Positions 23,601 through 32,315 of a stretch of 64,000 nucleotides of DNA are shown piece by piece. This DNA is from Onstottus_B arcticum (lineage in GTDB: Bacteria; Acidobacteriota; Blastocatellia; UBA7656), in NCBI GenBank assembly GCA_038040485.1, contig JBBPIE010000021.1, positions 56,268 through 120,267 of the forward strand. The letters run 5' to 3'. The position numbers and the translations under genes are program-made. Position 1 is the stretch's first letter. Each line of letters begins with the position of its first letter. The notes under the pieces are model-generated. The model was not told where the DNA came from. It did not search any database and saw nothing but the letters and a program-made list of their open reading frames with translations.

Positions 23601-25703
23601 CTCCTCTTCCGTAACGCGAACGCGTCCTTCCTCGACCGCCTTATGAACAATCTTCTGCGCGATCAAAGCGGGCACCTCGGCGTAGTGGTCAAGCTCCATC
23701 GTGTATGACCCGCGCGCGCCGGTGATGGAGTTGAGCGTCGATTGATAAGACAGCATCTCCGATAAGGGAACCTGCGCCTTCACGACGGCCTGGTTGCCTT
23801 TGGTGTCCATCCCCTGCACACGGCCTCGCCTCGAGTTGACGTCGCCGAGTATGTCACCTGAAGTTTCCTGGGGGGTGGTGATCTCGACGTTCATCACGGG
23901 CTCGAGCAGCACCGGCTTAACCTGCTCAATCGCCGTGCGAAACGCCTTTCGCCCCGCCATCTGAAACGACAGATCGTCAGAGTCTACCGCGTGAAACTTG
24001 CCGTCGATCAGCTCAACTTTGAAATCAACCATTGGATAACCGGCGATGGCCCCGCGGGCGGCCGCATCCTTGATCCCTTTCTCTACTGCCGGTCTCCAAT
24101 TCTGAGGGATCGATCCCCCGAAGATCTTGTCGACAAACTCGAATCCTCCGCCGCGCGGTAGCCCTTCAAAGACGCAGGTAGCCTCGGCGAACTGGCCGCG
24201 GCCTCCTGTTTGTTTCTTGTGACGTCCGACAATTTCGGCGCGGCCCCTGAAGGTTTCGAGGTAAGCGACCTTGGGAGGATGAAGCTCGACTTCAACACCG
24301 TATCGGCGTTTCAACTTGTTCACGGCGACTTCGACGTGAGTTTGTCCCGAGCCGGAAAGCAGGAACTCATTTGTTTGGGGTTCGCGATCAAACCTCAGCG
24401 CCAGATCCTCCTCGAGCATCTTATGAAGGGCTTGCGAGAGTTTGTCTTCGTCGCTGCGCGTCTTTGCGGTTATGGCAAAGGCGACTGCCGGCCTTGGAAA
24501 GTGAACTGTCTCATAGGCGATTGGCGCAGTCTTATCGCAAAACGTATCCCCGGTGTGAGTTTCTCTCAGCTTGGTCACAGCGATGATGTCACCGGTGTGA
24601 GCTTCCGCGACCTTCTCGAGCGCCTTGCCTTGCATCACGTGCAGCGGGCCGAGTCGTTCGTTAGTACTCTTGGTTATGTTGTAAACAGTCGCGTCGGACT
24701 TAACGTGCCCGGAGTAAATCTTGAATACATTGATGCGGCCGGCGAACGGATCCGCCACCGTCTTGAACACCAAGGCCGAGAACGGAGCGATGTCTTTCTC
24801 CTCGCGCTCAATCTCCTCATCGCTTTCAGGACTGGGATGGCCCTTCACCGGCCCGAGTTCATCGGGGGCCGGAGCCAGTTCGACTAAGGAAGTCAGCAGC
24901 GGTTGTATGCCGATGTTCGGGATCCCTGAGGCGACCAGAATCGGAAACAACCTGCGCTCGGTGACCGCAGCCTTGATGCCCGGGATCAAGTCTTCGTCGC
25001 TCAGGGTTCCGTCGTTGAAATACTTTTCCATCAACGCCTCGGAGCTTTCCGCGACCACGTCTATTATTTTCTCGCGCGCCGCTTCCGCCGCGACTTTCAT
25101 TTCAGCGGGCACCTCGCCCTGGGTGGCCTTACCGCTGCCATCGGGTTCGTAGCTATAAGAGCGCATATGAATGAGGTCGATGACGCCTTTGAAGCCGTGC
25201 TCTCGTCCTATCGGCATTTGAATAGGCACTGCCGAGCGGCCGAACGCTTCGGTTATGCCGGCCACGGCTTGCTCAAAGTCGGCTCGCTCACGGTCCATCT
25301 TTGAGACGACGATCAAGCGAGGAATGCTAAACTCATCAGCGTAGCTCCATGCTTTTTCCGTCTGGACTTCGACGCCGCTGACCGCGTCGACGACAACGAG
25401 CGCGGAGTCGCAAGCGCGCAAAGCTGCCTTCGCGTCAAGTATGAATGCGGCAAATCCCGGAGTGTCGAGTATGTTGATCTTTGTTCCGTTCCACTCGCAG
25501 TAGGCGAGGGAGCTGATGATGGTCAGCTTTCGCGCAATCTCATCTTCATCATAGTCTGTAGTGGTGGTGCCTTCGTCTACGCGGCCTAATCGGTTAGTGG
25601 CCCCCGAGTCAAACAACATCGCCGAAACCAGCGAAGTCTTGCCCGCGTGGCCATGACCTACAATGCCAACGTTTCTGATCTCCTTGGTGCCATAGACCTT
25701 CAT
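23598..25703 (-). CDS. fusA: Elongation factor G paralogue (EF-G-like GTPase)
   Basis: This 701-residue protein has all EF-G domains: a G domain (about 8-280), domain II (VADPFAGRINVFKIYSG), domains III-IV (LLSGSGQTHVEVAVNKLKRRYGVEVE, KKQTGGRGQFAEA) and a C-terminal GDILGDVNSRRGRVQGM. Family members translocate tRNA-mRNA on the ribosome using GTP. G1 is GHGHAGKTS (canonical GHxDAGKTT) and G4 reads SKMD, not NKMD. These changes mark a divergent paralogue rather than the main EF-G, which is normally in the str operon. The ATG at 25703 has an AAGGAG ribosome-binding site about 10 nt upstream; an upstream in-frame start (25772) lacks one. Confidence 0.88.
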   Translation of the reverse strand: MKVYGTKEIRNVGIVGHGHAGKTSLVSAMLFDSGATNRLGRVDEGTTTTDYDEDEIARKLTIISSLAYCEWNGTKINILDTPGFAAFILDAKAALRACDSALVVVDAVSGVEVQTEKAWSYADEFSIPRLIVVSKMDRERADFEQAVAGITEAFGRSAVPIQMPIGREHGFKGVIDLIHMRSYSYEPDGSGKATQGEVPAEMKVAAEAAREKIIDVVAESSEALMEKYFNDGTLSDEDLIPGIKAAVTERRLFPILVASGIPNIGIQPLLTSLVELAPAPDELGPVKGHPSPESDEEIEREEKDIAPFSALVFKTVADPFAGRINVFKIYSGHVKSDATVYNITKSTNERLGPLHVMQGKALEKVAEAHTGDIIAVTKLRETHTGDTFCDKTAPIAYETVHFPRPAVAFAITAKTRSDEDKLSQALHKMLEEDLALRFDREPQTNEFLLSGSGQTHVEVAVNKLKRRYGVEVELHPPKVAYLETFRGRAEIVGRHKKQTGGRGQFAEATCVFEGLPRGGGFEFVDKIFGGSIPQNWRPAVEKGIKDAAARGAIAGYPMVDFKVELIDGKFHAVDSDDLSFQMAGRKAFRTAIEQVKPVLLEPVMNVEITTPQETSGDILGDVNSRRGRVQGMDTKGNQAVVKAQVPLSEMLSYQSTLNSITGARGSYTMELDHYAEVPALIAQKIVHKAVEEGRVRVTEEE

Positions 25704-26248
25704 AGAATTATTCTCCTTTTCAATGCGCGATGGAATTTGAATGAGCTTATAGCCGGGCTGGCTCATGTGCAAGCGAGCCGCGAGTCGCCTTCTTCAACAG
25801 ACATCAGTAATGAACGGTGTTTTGACACCTGAGCGCAATGCGCGTCGAGCGAGATGGTAGCGCGCACTCCGGACGGCTTGCTGGCGCTTTGATTACGTTG
25901 TATAGTCGCGCCCGGTCCAGTGAAGGCCTTATGAGGCAAATTGCGGACCGGTTTGCCTGGTAAGCTTCACCGTGCTGTTAACGAGAATCCTTGAAAGCGA
26001 TTGTAATGCCTCAAAAACAACACGAAGCAAGTCAGGTTCTGGTATCAAGGTGAAGACCGCGCCTAACACGTCGTTGTCCTGGCGGCAGAAGCGAATCTCT
26101 TATGGTTACGTTCAGTACTGCTGGGTCAACTCGGATTGGACGCCCTCACGGTACCCAAACTTTCGCGCAAATAGCGTGGGCAGCCGAACTAGAGAACAGC
26201 ACCCTCTTGGTCGGATTCTAACTTAGGTGCTAAAAGAGGAGATACAGT
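25704..26248. other. Gene-poor spacer between EF-G and a two-gene operon
   Basis: No convincing gene is present in these 545 nt. A plus-strand ORF from 25972 has unnatural composition and no ribosome-binding site. A GCCTAAC sequence at 26061-26067 resembles one end of an integron attC site, but no matching GTTRRRY partner lies within the usual distance. Confidence 0.5.
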
Positions 26249-26500
26249 ATGAACATCTATGTGATAGGCGGAACTGATGCTGGCGGCTGGTACATTGGGT
26301 CGGATGGGAAAATCCATAAGATTCCGGGGTGGAATCCAGAAGCCATGGTTGAGCTCGGCCACGCATTGAACATTCTCCGTGAAGCGGGTCAACTCAAAAC
26401 GCCTCGCTTAGCAGAGGCCGCTATCAAGAGCGTGAACGCGTTCGTACAAAAAGAACTCAGCACGCAACTCAAAGAGGGAGGCGTTGTGTTAGTCCGATGA
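26249..26500 (+). CDS. Small unknown protein, first gene of a two-gene operon
   Basis: This 83-residue protein (MNIYVIGGTDAGGWYIGSD...) has no recognised family. It has a beta-rich N-terminus with several glycines and a helical C-terminus (LNILREAG, AAIKSVNAFVQKEL). A GAGGAG ribosome-binding site lies about 8 nt before the ATG. It overlaps the next gene by ATGA, so the two products are made together. Base composition is less GC-rich than the flanks, consistent with acquisition from elsewhere. Confidence 0.6.
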   Translation: MNIYVIGGTDAGGWYIGSDGKIHKIPGWNPEAMVELGHALNILREAGQLKTPRLAEAAIKSVNAFVQKELSTQLKEGGVVLVR

Positions 26501-27288
26501 CTACAAACACAACTCATGGAGGGGTCAAAAACCCCTCCATAGAAAATCATGACGAACAGCGTCACGTTGCCTGGTTTCACGAGCTTGATGCGTGGACAGA
26601 GTATTGGGATATTTATCACCCTGAAACTCACGGTCGCTTTTACTTCGGGGATGGTAGCACTGAGACAGGATTGCTCACCCTGTTTCTACCACGTGAGTCC
26701 CGCCCGCCTGCCTTCACCGCGTGGACGCGCATGGCACTCTTATCTGGTACTCGCGCAAGTTTTACGAAAGAGGTGCGAAAGACTGAAGTTGCTTCAGCGG
26801 TGATGGAAGTAGATTCACTGATGTCCCGCTTATTTGCCAAACACTTTGGCGATGCTGCTGACCCCCTGGTCCAGGCAGACTATCTCGAAGCTGTCTTTCG
26901 CTTTGCTATCGACTCACTGCCACCGGCAGCCGAACGTGACGCTCGCGTAGGCGCCGATGATCCGCGTAAGCCGACAGCGGGTCGCCACACCCTTGAAGGT
27001 GACATCATGTGGTTTGCTTGGGCACTCCACACAGAGGCGGCAAACGCAATTGTTGGGAAAAACGAGGGGCATGCCCGGCGCACCTTACTTCTTGCTGGTG
27101 TGGCAATGGGATGTTCCGCTAATTTTGCTTGGCGTGGTCATCGTCGCACGCGTGAAGAATACCGCCCAGATATGACAACCGCTGGACTGCTCCATGATCG
27201 AGGTATGAAGTGGGCTTCCGATTTCAAAACAGCCTCTGAGGAAGTCCACGCGCTTTATCGTATTCGCGAATGGGGGACTGCGGACTGA
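26497..27288 (+). CDS. Unknown protein, second gene of the operon
   Basis: This 263-residue soluble protein is not recognised. The N-terminal 25 residues are polar; the body has WFHELDAWTEYWDIYHPETHG and GDGSTETGLLTLFLP, then a largely helical C-terminal half with GDIMWFAWALHTEAANAIVG. There is no signal peptide or catalytic motif I can name. The start overlaps the first gene by four bases. A 10-bp perfect hairpin lies only 19 nt inside the coding sequence and may affect translation. Confidence 0.6.
   Translation: MTTNTTHGGVKNPSIENHDEQRHVAWFHELDAWTEYWDIYHPETHGRFYFGDGSTETGLLTLFLPRESRPPAFTAWTRMALLSGTRASFTKEVRKTEVASAVMEVDSLMSRLFAKHFGDAADPLVQADYLEAVFRFAIDSLPPAAERDARVGADDPRKPTAGRHTLEGDIMWFAWALHTEAANAIVGKNEGHARRTLLLAGVAMGCSANFAWRGHRRTREEYRPDMTTAGLLHDRGMKWASDFKTASEEVHALYRIREWGTAD
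26516..26540 (+). promoter_or_regulatory. Perfect 10-bp hairpin inside the start of the second operon gene
   Basis: ATGGAGGGGT (26516-26525) and ACCCCTCCAT (26531-26540) pair perfectly around the loop CAAAA. The stem begins 19 nt after the ATG at 26497. No T-run follows, so it does not look like a terminator. It could slow ribosomes or couple the two genes. Confidence 0.5.
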
Positions 27289-27354
27289 GCTTACCCAGAG
27301 TTATCAGTGTTAATATCGAAAAGCTTCGTCTAGAACCTTACGAGGGCACACGCC

Positions 27355-27444
27355 GCCTAACACACGCTCCTACCGCGCGGGCAGCGTAGTTCGTCTAAAC
27401 ACTTTGATTGCCACTCGCGCACCGACTGAACGTGAGCGTTAAGC
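27355..27444 (+). other. Possible attC-like recombination site
   Basis: GCCTAAC (27355-27361, matching RYYYAAC) and GTTAAGC (27438-27444, matching GTTRRRY) are 90 nt apart end to end. The outer nine bases CCGCCTAAC and GTTAAGCGG are complementary except for one position. The site lies 66 nt after the two-gene operon stop and 21 nt before the next start, the position expected for an integron cassette junction. The inner L boxes pair poorly and no integrase gene is in the window, so this is tentative. Confidence 0.25.
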
Positions 27445-27465
27445 GGCCACAGGTGAGGAGTCACG

Positions 27466-27996
27466 ATGACGGTATCCGCCTTTATCGGCACAAGCGTGGA
27501 CGGCTTCATTGCGCGACCGAACGGCGATCTGGACTTTCTCCCTGAGGGCGGCGGCGAACCTCACGGCTACGACGAGTTCATGGCAAGCGTCGATGCTCTT
27601 GTGATAGGCCGCAAGACCTTCGAGACGGTCCTTGCCTTTGAGTCCTGGCCGTACGGTGACAAGCGCGTAGTGGTCCTAAGTAGTCGCCCCCTCGACTTGT
27701 CCTCGGCCAAGGCTGGCGGAGGCGTAGTAGAACAGATGGCCGGGACTCCCACTGAGATCGTTTCGAAACTCGCTGCCAGCGGAGCCCACCACCTCTACGT
27801 AGACGGTGGGATCACGATCCAACGGTTCCTGCGTGCGGGCCTCATTCAACGACTGATCATCACTCGCGTGCCGGTTCTTATTGGAGAAGGAGTTCCTCTC
27901 TTTGGCGCCCTACCGCACGATGTGCGGCTCCGTCACGTGGCGACTCGGCACTATTCGAGCGGCCTGGTTCAGAGCGAGTACCATGTTGCCGGCTAA
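27466..27996 (+). CDS. RibD C-terminal / dihydrofolate-reductase-family protein
   Basis: This 176-residue protein fits the RibD_C fold: FIGTSVDGFIARPNGDLDFL at the start, ALVIGRKTFETVL, KRVVVLSSRPL, HHLYVDGGITIQRFLRAGLI and the late IGEGVPLFGAL. Members are NADPH-dependent reductases related to DHFR and RibD; most stand-alone copies have no proven substrate. A GAGGAG ribosome-binding site lies about 7 nt before the ATG. The gene follows a possible cassette junction, so it may be a transferred gene. Confidence 0.8.
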   Translation: MTVSAFIGTSVDGFIARPNGDLDFLPEGGGEPHGYDEFMASVDALVIGRKTFETVLAFESWPYGDKRVVVLSSRPLDLSSAKAGGGVVEQMAGTPTEIVSKLAASGAHHLYVDGGITIQRFLRAGLIQRLIITRVPVLIGEGVPLFGALPHDVRLRHVATRHYSSGLVQSEYHVAG

Positions 27997-28123
27997 CGAT
28001 CGCCTGGAGCTATTGCACCGTACGATCGGCCAGGTATCATTGGCTCGCGCGCCTCGACATTCAAGAGCAGCCGTTCGACTTCATCATCGGAGCTGAAATT
28101 TCAGAAAGAATAGAAGACACGAT

Positions 28124-28891
28124 ATGCCGAATATCACACGCCGCGAATTCGCCAGTCAGATGGGAAGCTCGCTCGTCACCTTCTTGCTCGTTCGAACGCT
28201 TTGCCGCGACGATGTAATTGCCGGCCCGGCAAGTGGCGCTGCCAATCGATCGCTTATCGAGATGGAACGGCTCAGCAATGCTCTCGCATCGGGAAAGCTA
28301 GAGCCCTTGGAATGGCAACGGGGCATCGAGAGCAGTCTCGCGCACATTGAGCTCCGCGACCTGCTTGCCTCGATCGACTACGATAGACTCGCCAGGAATG
28401 TCGTGCTCTCCGGTGATTACGAATGGGTCGAGCAGATCGCGCTGTCGAGGAAGCAAGGGCTCCCAGGAAGTTTGAGTTTTTCACCGCACTTCTATGCTCT
28501 GCAGAAGGGACAGGCAATCGTTCCGCATGGGCATCACAACATGGCGACGATGCACATGGTCTTGCGTGGGCAGGCCCGCGTGCGTCAGTTCGAGCGCGTC
28601 GCCGACGACCCGCAGTACATGACGATTCGCCCGACAAAGGACAAGGTCAGCAGGCCGGGCGAGCTGTCGACGATCTCCGATCAGAGCGAAAACATTCACT
28701 GGTTCGTGGCATTGACGGAACCGGTCTATCTGTTCAACATCGGCGTCTATGACATCCAACCGGGCATAGGGTATAGCGGGAGGGACTACGTTGACGCAAC
28801 AGGCGGAGAGCGGTTGACTGGCGGAGCGATCCGAGCGAAAAAGCTGAATCAACACGACGCCTATCGGCTATATGGGAAGTCCGGAGCGTGA
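28124..28891 (+). CDS. Cupin-like exported protein with Tat-type N-terminus
   Basis: This 255-residue protein starts MPNITRREFASQMGSSLVTFLL, a short twin-arginine-like signal (RREF then a hydrophobic segment). The central domain has a cupin metal-binding pattern: HFYALQKGQAIVPHGHHNMATMHMVLRGQARV, with His residues in PHGHHN. A second cupin strand may be near SENIHWFVALTEPVYLFNIGV. A metal-dependent dioxygenase or binding function is possible. The Tat signal and substrate are inferred, and no family name is certain. Confidence 0.6.
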   Translation: MPNITRREFASQMGSSLVTFLLVRTLCRDDVIAGPASGAANRSLIEMERLSNALASGKLEPLEWQRGIESSLAHIELRDLLASIDYDRLARNVVLSGDYEWVEQIALSRKQGLPGSLSFSPHFYALQKGQAIVPHGHHNMATMHMVLRGQARVRQFERVADDPQYMTIRPTKDKVSRPGELSTISDQSENIHWFVALTEPVYLFNIGVYDIQPGIGYSGRDYVDATGGERLTGGAIRAKKLNQHDAYRLYGKSGA

Positions 28892-28909
28892 TGCCAACAA
28901 ACGAACAGA

Positions 28910-29419
28910 TCAAAGCGATTGAAAGCTTCGAGCGATCTGGTCAGTCAGGTTGCGAATCGTGTCCAGCGAGCCTCGCTTGCCGGTGAACCTCAACACCCAG
29001 ACCGCGTTCTTGTCCTGCAGGTAGTAGTAGGTGTTTGCCGCTCGGCGGCCGCTGTCCACCGTGTAAAAAGATAACCGTATCCCACTGAGCGGGCCGCCGC
29101 CAAAGGGCTCGCGACTGGCGCCCTCGAAGCCGGAACGGTAGATCTTCAAGTTCTCTTCTTCCTGACGAATAAGGTCGGCGAGCGAGCCCGCCAGAGTCTC
29201 TTTCGATATCTTCAGCAACCCTTCGCTGCGGTCGCGGTAAACAAACTCGGTCTTCTGCCGGCCTACCGCGTCGCTGTAGGTGACTGGCTTCCATTCCCCG
29301 GACAGGGTGAGCTTGAACTTCCCTTCCTTGTCGGCGAATTCCTGACTTGATTGTGCGGTTGCCAACGATCCGAAAGTAAGAACGCCAACTGCCAGGAGCA
29401 ACAAGCCTCTGTACTTCAT
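28910..29419 (-). CDS. Exported protein, function unknown
   Basis: This 169-residue protein starts MKYRGLLLLAVGVLTFGSLATAQ, a clear signal peptide. A beta-rich domain follows (FKLTLSGEWKPVTYSD, EFVYRDRSEGLLKISKETL, IRLSFYTVDSGRRAANTYYYLQD), resembling small PsbP/DUF1795-like lipid-associated folds. The ATG at 29419 has a GGAGG ribosome-binding site about 5 nt upstream. Longer in-frame starts would add residues that overlap rph, so this start was preferred. No catalytic residues are recognisable. Confidence 0.65.
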   Translation of the reverse strand: MKYRGLLLLAVGVLTFGSLATAQSSQEFADKEGKFKLTLSGEWKPVTYSDAVGRQKTEFVYRDRSEGLLKISKETLAGSLADLIRQEEENLKIYRSGFEGASREPFGGGPLSGIRLSFYTVDSGRRAANTYYYLQDKNAVWVLRFTGKRGSLDTIRNLTDQIARSFQSL

Positions 29420-29529
29420 ACTGCCTCCTACAACGCGTGTTCGGCGATCGCCCAACAAACTGGAAGGCTTAATGATCGCCAAGATCACTGATGCCGCGGC
29501 CGCTTCGAGAGTTGTACAAGCATCAGCCT

Positions 29530-30261
29530 TCAATGCAAGTCGCCAAGCACAGCACGCTGATGTTGGACCAGTTGCTCGATGCCCAGGCTTGCAAGCACGG
29601 TCATCTCATCCATCTGGGTCTGAGTGAACGGCTTGGTCTCGGCGGTGCCCTGGATTTCGATATACTGGCCGCCGCCTGTGCGCACGACGTTCATGTCGAC
29701 TTCGGCGCGCGAGTCTTCGACGTAGTCCAAATCGAGGAGCGCTTCTCCGCCGATCATGCCTACCGAGATCGCCGCAACGTAGTCGGTCACCGGGAGCGGA
29801 GCGGCTAGTTTGCCTTCGTTGTAGAGCTTGCGGAGCGCGATCACCAGCGCCACGAACGAGCCGGTTATGGAAGCCGTGCGAGTGCCGCCGTCGGCTTGAA
29901 TAACGTCGCAATCCAGATAGATGGTTCGTTCACCCAATCGATTCGGCTGGACGACCGCTCTAAGCGAGCGCCCGATCAATCGCTGTATTTCCTGTGTGCG
30001 CCCTGAGAGCCCGCCGCGTCCTGCTTCGCGCTGAGTGCGGCTCTCCGTAGCGCGCGGCAACATAGAGTACTCAGCCGTAACCCAACCTTCACCCCGCCCT
30101 CGCTTAAACAGAGGGACCCGGTCGTCAATGGAAGCGGTGCAGATGACTCGCGTCTCTCCCATCTCGATCAACACCGAGCCTTCCGCGTAGCGCGTGAAAC
30201 CCGGTGTGATCTTTACCGATCGAAGTTGATCGCTCGCCCGGCCAGGCCGCCTGTACCCCAT
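29530..30261 (-). CDS. rph: RNase PH
   Basis: This 243-residue protein matches RNase PH in length and order: GYRRPGRASDQLRSVKIT, GSVLIEMGETRVICTASI, GWVTAEYSMLPRAT, SGRTQEIQRLIGRSLRAVV and CDVIQADGGTRTASITG. DLDYVEDSRAEVDMNVV follows, with the metal-binding Asp residues. It is a phosphorolytic 3'-exoribonuclease that trims tRNA 3' ends. The ATG at 30261 has an upstream GGAG. It is followed on the same strand by a signal-peptide protein and preceded by a coiled-coil gene and ssrA, a small RNA-processing neighbourhood. Confidence 0.95.
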   Translation of the reverse strand: MGYRRPGRASDQLRSVKITPGFTRYAEGSVLIEMGETRVICTASIDDRVPLFKRGRGEGWVTAEYSMLPRATESRTQREAGRGGLSGRTQEIQRLIGRSLRAVVQPNRLGERTIYLDCDVIQADGGTRTASITGSFVALVIALRKLYNEGKLAAPLPVTDYVAAISVGMIGGEALLDLDYVEDSRAEVDMNVVRTGGGQYIEIQGTAETKPFTQTQMDEMTVLASLGIEQLVQHQRAVLGDLH

Positions 30262-30315
30262 TCGTTATCTCCGTTCCGCGCGGTGGCTTCGAAGGCAGCT
30301 AATCGCTGCCCACGA

Positions 30316-30717
30316 CTAATGGCCTCGTCGGATTCGCGTCTTGCCGTCGATTAGAATCGACGAGAGCTGCTCAATCTCTTGCTCAGTTTCGTCAATCGTT
30401 TCCGTTAAGCTGTCGGCTTCGAAGGACTGCCCGATCGACACCTTCCCAAGATCATCGACTCCGGGCCCCAGCTCCCGAATCTCATCTTCGATCAAGAGAA
30501 TCTCATCGATCGAAACGACGGCGTCCGCCACGTGCTCGCACATCAAGTCAACCGTGGCACGCACCGCCGCCGCGCGATCTCCCGCCGACAACAGCGCGGC
30601 TCGTGTGTTCTCCACGCGCTTGAGCAAGGCAACGCGCCCCTTTTCAAGCTCGTCGATTTCGCGCGAGATCTCAGCCAGCCTCATCGCGGCCGTTTCCGCA
30701 GGGTGTCTGTCAGTCAT
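30316..30717 (-). CDS. Coiled-coil protein, function unknown
   Basis: This 133-residue hydrophilic protein is mostly helical with heptad-like stretches (AEISREIDELEKGRVALLKRVENT, TIDETEQEIEQLSSIL). It has no signal peptide or known domain. It lies between ssrA and rph on the same strand. A competing plus-strand ORF covers the same bases, but the minus-strand product has the more natural composition. The start ATG has a weak upstream GAG. Confidence 0.5.
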   Translation of the reverse strand: MTDRHPAETAAMRLAEISREIDELEKGRVALLKRVENTRAALLSAGDRAAAVRATVDLMCEHVADAVVSIDEILLIEDEIRELGPGVDDLGKVSIGQSFEADSLTETIDETEQEIEQLSSILIDGKTRIRRGH

Positions 30718-30744
30718 TGCTCAGTCTCGCGGTTGGAACCACAA

Positions 30745-30787
30745 GGGGCGGACGTTTGCCGCAGTTGTTCTGGCCAACGTCCGCCCC
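30745..30787 (-). terminator. Hairpin downstream of ssrA
   Basis: GGGGCGGACGTT (30745-30756) pairs perfectly with AACGTCCGCCCC (30776-30787). It lies 39 nt beyond the tmRNA 3' end on its strand. Only two T residues follow, so it is a hairpin of terminator position but not classical form. Confidence 0.4.
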
Positions 30788-30825
30788 AGCGGGTATCGCA
30801 ATCTTTCCCTTCACGACGTTCAAAG

Positions 30826-31179
30826 TGGAGGTGGAGAGAATCGAACTCTCGTCCGGCAGCCATCAGCGAAAGACTCTACATACATAGTTGCTTCCTTTTG
30901 ATTCGCCCGCCGCGACAGTGGAAGCAACTAAGCATCGCGCCGGGCTAACTCAGATTGGTCTTTCCCTCCGGTCCCCTGAGTACGGGACCTTTGGGGCAGC
31001 CTGCTAAAGTTACATTTCACATCCGAAACACAGGCGATTTCGGAGGAAACGTGACTGCGATTAAGCAGCCAAAGCTAGATCGCTATTCGCGATTGTTTTT
31101 TCCAAGCTTGATAACGCGGAGCGTGGGCCGCGGTATGCATCCGTCGCCTCAGAGTCCCCCGTCGAAACCAGGCACCCCC
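30826..31179 (-). ncRNA. ssrA: Transfer-messenger RNA
   Basis: The minus strand carries a complete tmRNA of about 354 nt. The 5' end is GGGGGTGCCTGGTTTCGACG; the 3' end has a T-arm with GGTTCGATTC-like GAGTTCGATTCTC followed by CACCTCCA. The ends pair as the acceptor stem with one G-U. CCA is not encoded after the discriminator A, so it must be added. The tag-reading frame (31061-31090) encodes ANSDLALAA and a TAA stop, with GCG as the resume codon. tmRNA rescues stalled ribosomes with SmpB and marks the peptide for proteolysis. A promoter lies just upstream. Confidence 0.95.
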
Positions 31180-31191
31180 AAAGCACAATCG

Positions 31192-31221
31192 AGCTTAGCA
31201 CCCGCTTTCTGACAGAGTCAA
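31192..31221 (-). promoter_or_regulatory. Promoter of ssrA
   Basis: On the minus strand TTGACT (31221-31216), an 18-nt spacer and TAAGCT (31197-31192) precede the mature tmRNA 5' end by 12 nt. The spacing fits a sigma-70 promoter with a short 5' trim. Confidence 0.5.
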
Positions 31222-31292
31222 GGAATCGCCCATTCGAACTATCGACGAGAGCGTGCTGTTCGAACTGGCTTCCCTTCCGCGGAGCGCGAGAC

Positions 31293-32315
31293 CTAGGCGG
31301 ACTGGGCCAAAACGCGCGCTTGACCGATAGCCTCCTCGTAGCGCGCGAAGCAGGCCGCAAACTCTTCTTCGCTCGAAGGGAACTTGCCGTACCAGAAATA
31401 ATCGAAGCGGTCGGTGAGGTAGCGCATCGGAGCCGCGACAGAAACCATGTTCGAGACTTTCGCGAGGTACTCGTGATTGGTGGCGCTCTCGTCCAGCTCG
31501 ATCAAGCCTCGTTCGTTGAGCTCGTACAAAAGCGAAATATACAAACTCCGGATGCCGGCACGAAAGTCACCTCCTCGCGCGCTCGCCAGCGCGGCATCCG
31601 CGAGATCGCGCGAAGTCGTTCCCTCAGCTATCTCCTCTCCCAGCACTCGGCGCTTCCTGGCGCGGCGTTTTCCCGGACGGATCGCCCTCGCCATTCGCAC
31701 CAGGCCGTACACCGCAGCCATCAGCAGAACCACGATCAGCACCGTCGAGACCCATCCGCTCCTGGCGCTAGCGCCGAACAATCGCTCGATGAGCCTGCCA
31801 AAGGCCGAGTAAATCTCACCCAGGAACGCCGTGATCTTCTGCCGAATCTCCTTGACGACCTTGCCTATCCGAGTCTCCTGCTCCTGCTGAAACTCGGGCT
31901 GCGCGAGGATGCCGCGTAGTTTTTCGCGAGCCTCGCTCGACCGGACCTCGCTTGCCGGAGGCGACTGAGAGCGGCGCAAGTGTTCATCGAGTTCGCGAAG
32001 CCACGCCTCCGTCTCGTCCAGCTTTGCCTGCCGTTGCGAAGCGTCTGTCTCCTTCTCGTATCCATCAAGCGCCTGGTGAAGCCAGGTGTTATCGACCGTG
32101 ACCACACCGTCTTCCACTCCTATCTCCTCCGACTTGGGTAGAAGCTTCTTGATGTAGCTCACGCCTTCTTCACCGTACTCGGGGTCGGCTTTCATGCGCG
32201 CGACTTGTTCCGCAGCACGAACAACTCGGTTCTCATAGTTGAGCAAGCGCGACGCGGCCGTCGCGACAGCAGTCAGCGCAAAAGCGACAAAGAGTATTGC
32301 GAAACCTCTTTTCAC
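31293..32315 (-). CDS. DUF4129-domain membrane protein
   Basis: This 340-residue protein has an N-terminal signal/anchor (about 1-20), a hydrophilic helical region and one membrane helix (about 190-210). A basic linker with RARKRR follows. A C-terminal domain holds SARGGDFRAGIRSLYISLLYELNERGLIELDESATNHEYL and DYFWYGKFPSSEEEFA, characteristic of DUF4129. DUF4129 proteins often sit with transglutaminase or MoxR/VWA clusters; none is here. It overlaps the upstream membrane gene by four bases, so it is co-translated with it. The function is unknown. Confidence 0.8.
   Translation of the reverse strand: MKRGFAILFVAFALTAVATAASRLLNYENRVVRAAEQVARMKADPEYGEEGVSYIKKLLPKSEEIGVEDGVVTVDNTWLHQALDGYEKETDASQRQAKLDETEAWLRELDEHLRRSQSPPASEVRSSEAREKLRGILAQPEFQQEQETRIGKVVKEIRQKITAFLGEIYSAFGRLIERLFGASARSGWVSTVLIVVLLMAAVYGLVRMARAIRPGKRRARKRRVLGEEIAEGTTSRDLADAALASARGGDFRAGIRSLYISLLYELNERGLIELDESATNHEYLAKVSNMVSVAAPMRYLTDRFDYFWYGKFPSSEEEFAACFARYEEAIGQARVLAQSA

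Noticed and set aside
26061..26067. A second attC-like GCCTAAC
   Set aside because: No GTTRRRY partner lies within the normal attC length.
25972..26226. An 84-codon plus-strand ORF in the EF-G spacer
   Set aside because: It has no ribosome-binding site, an unnatural composition and no recognisable pattern.
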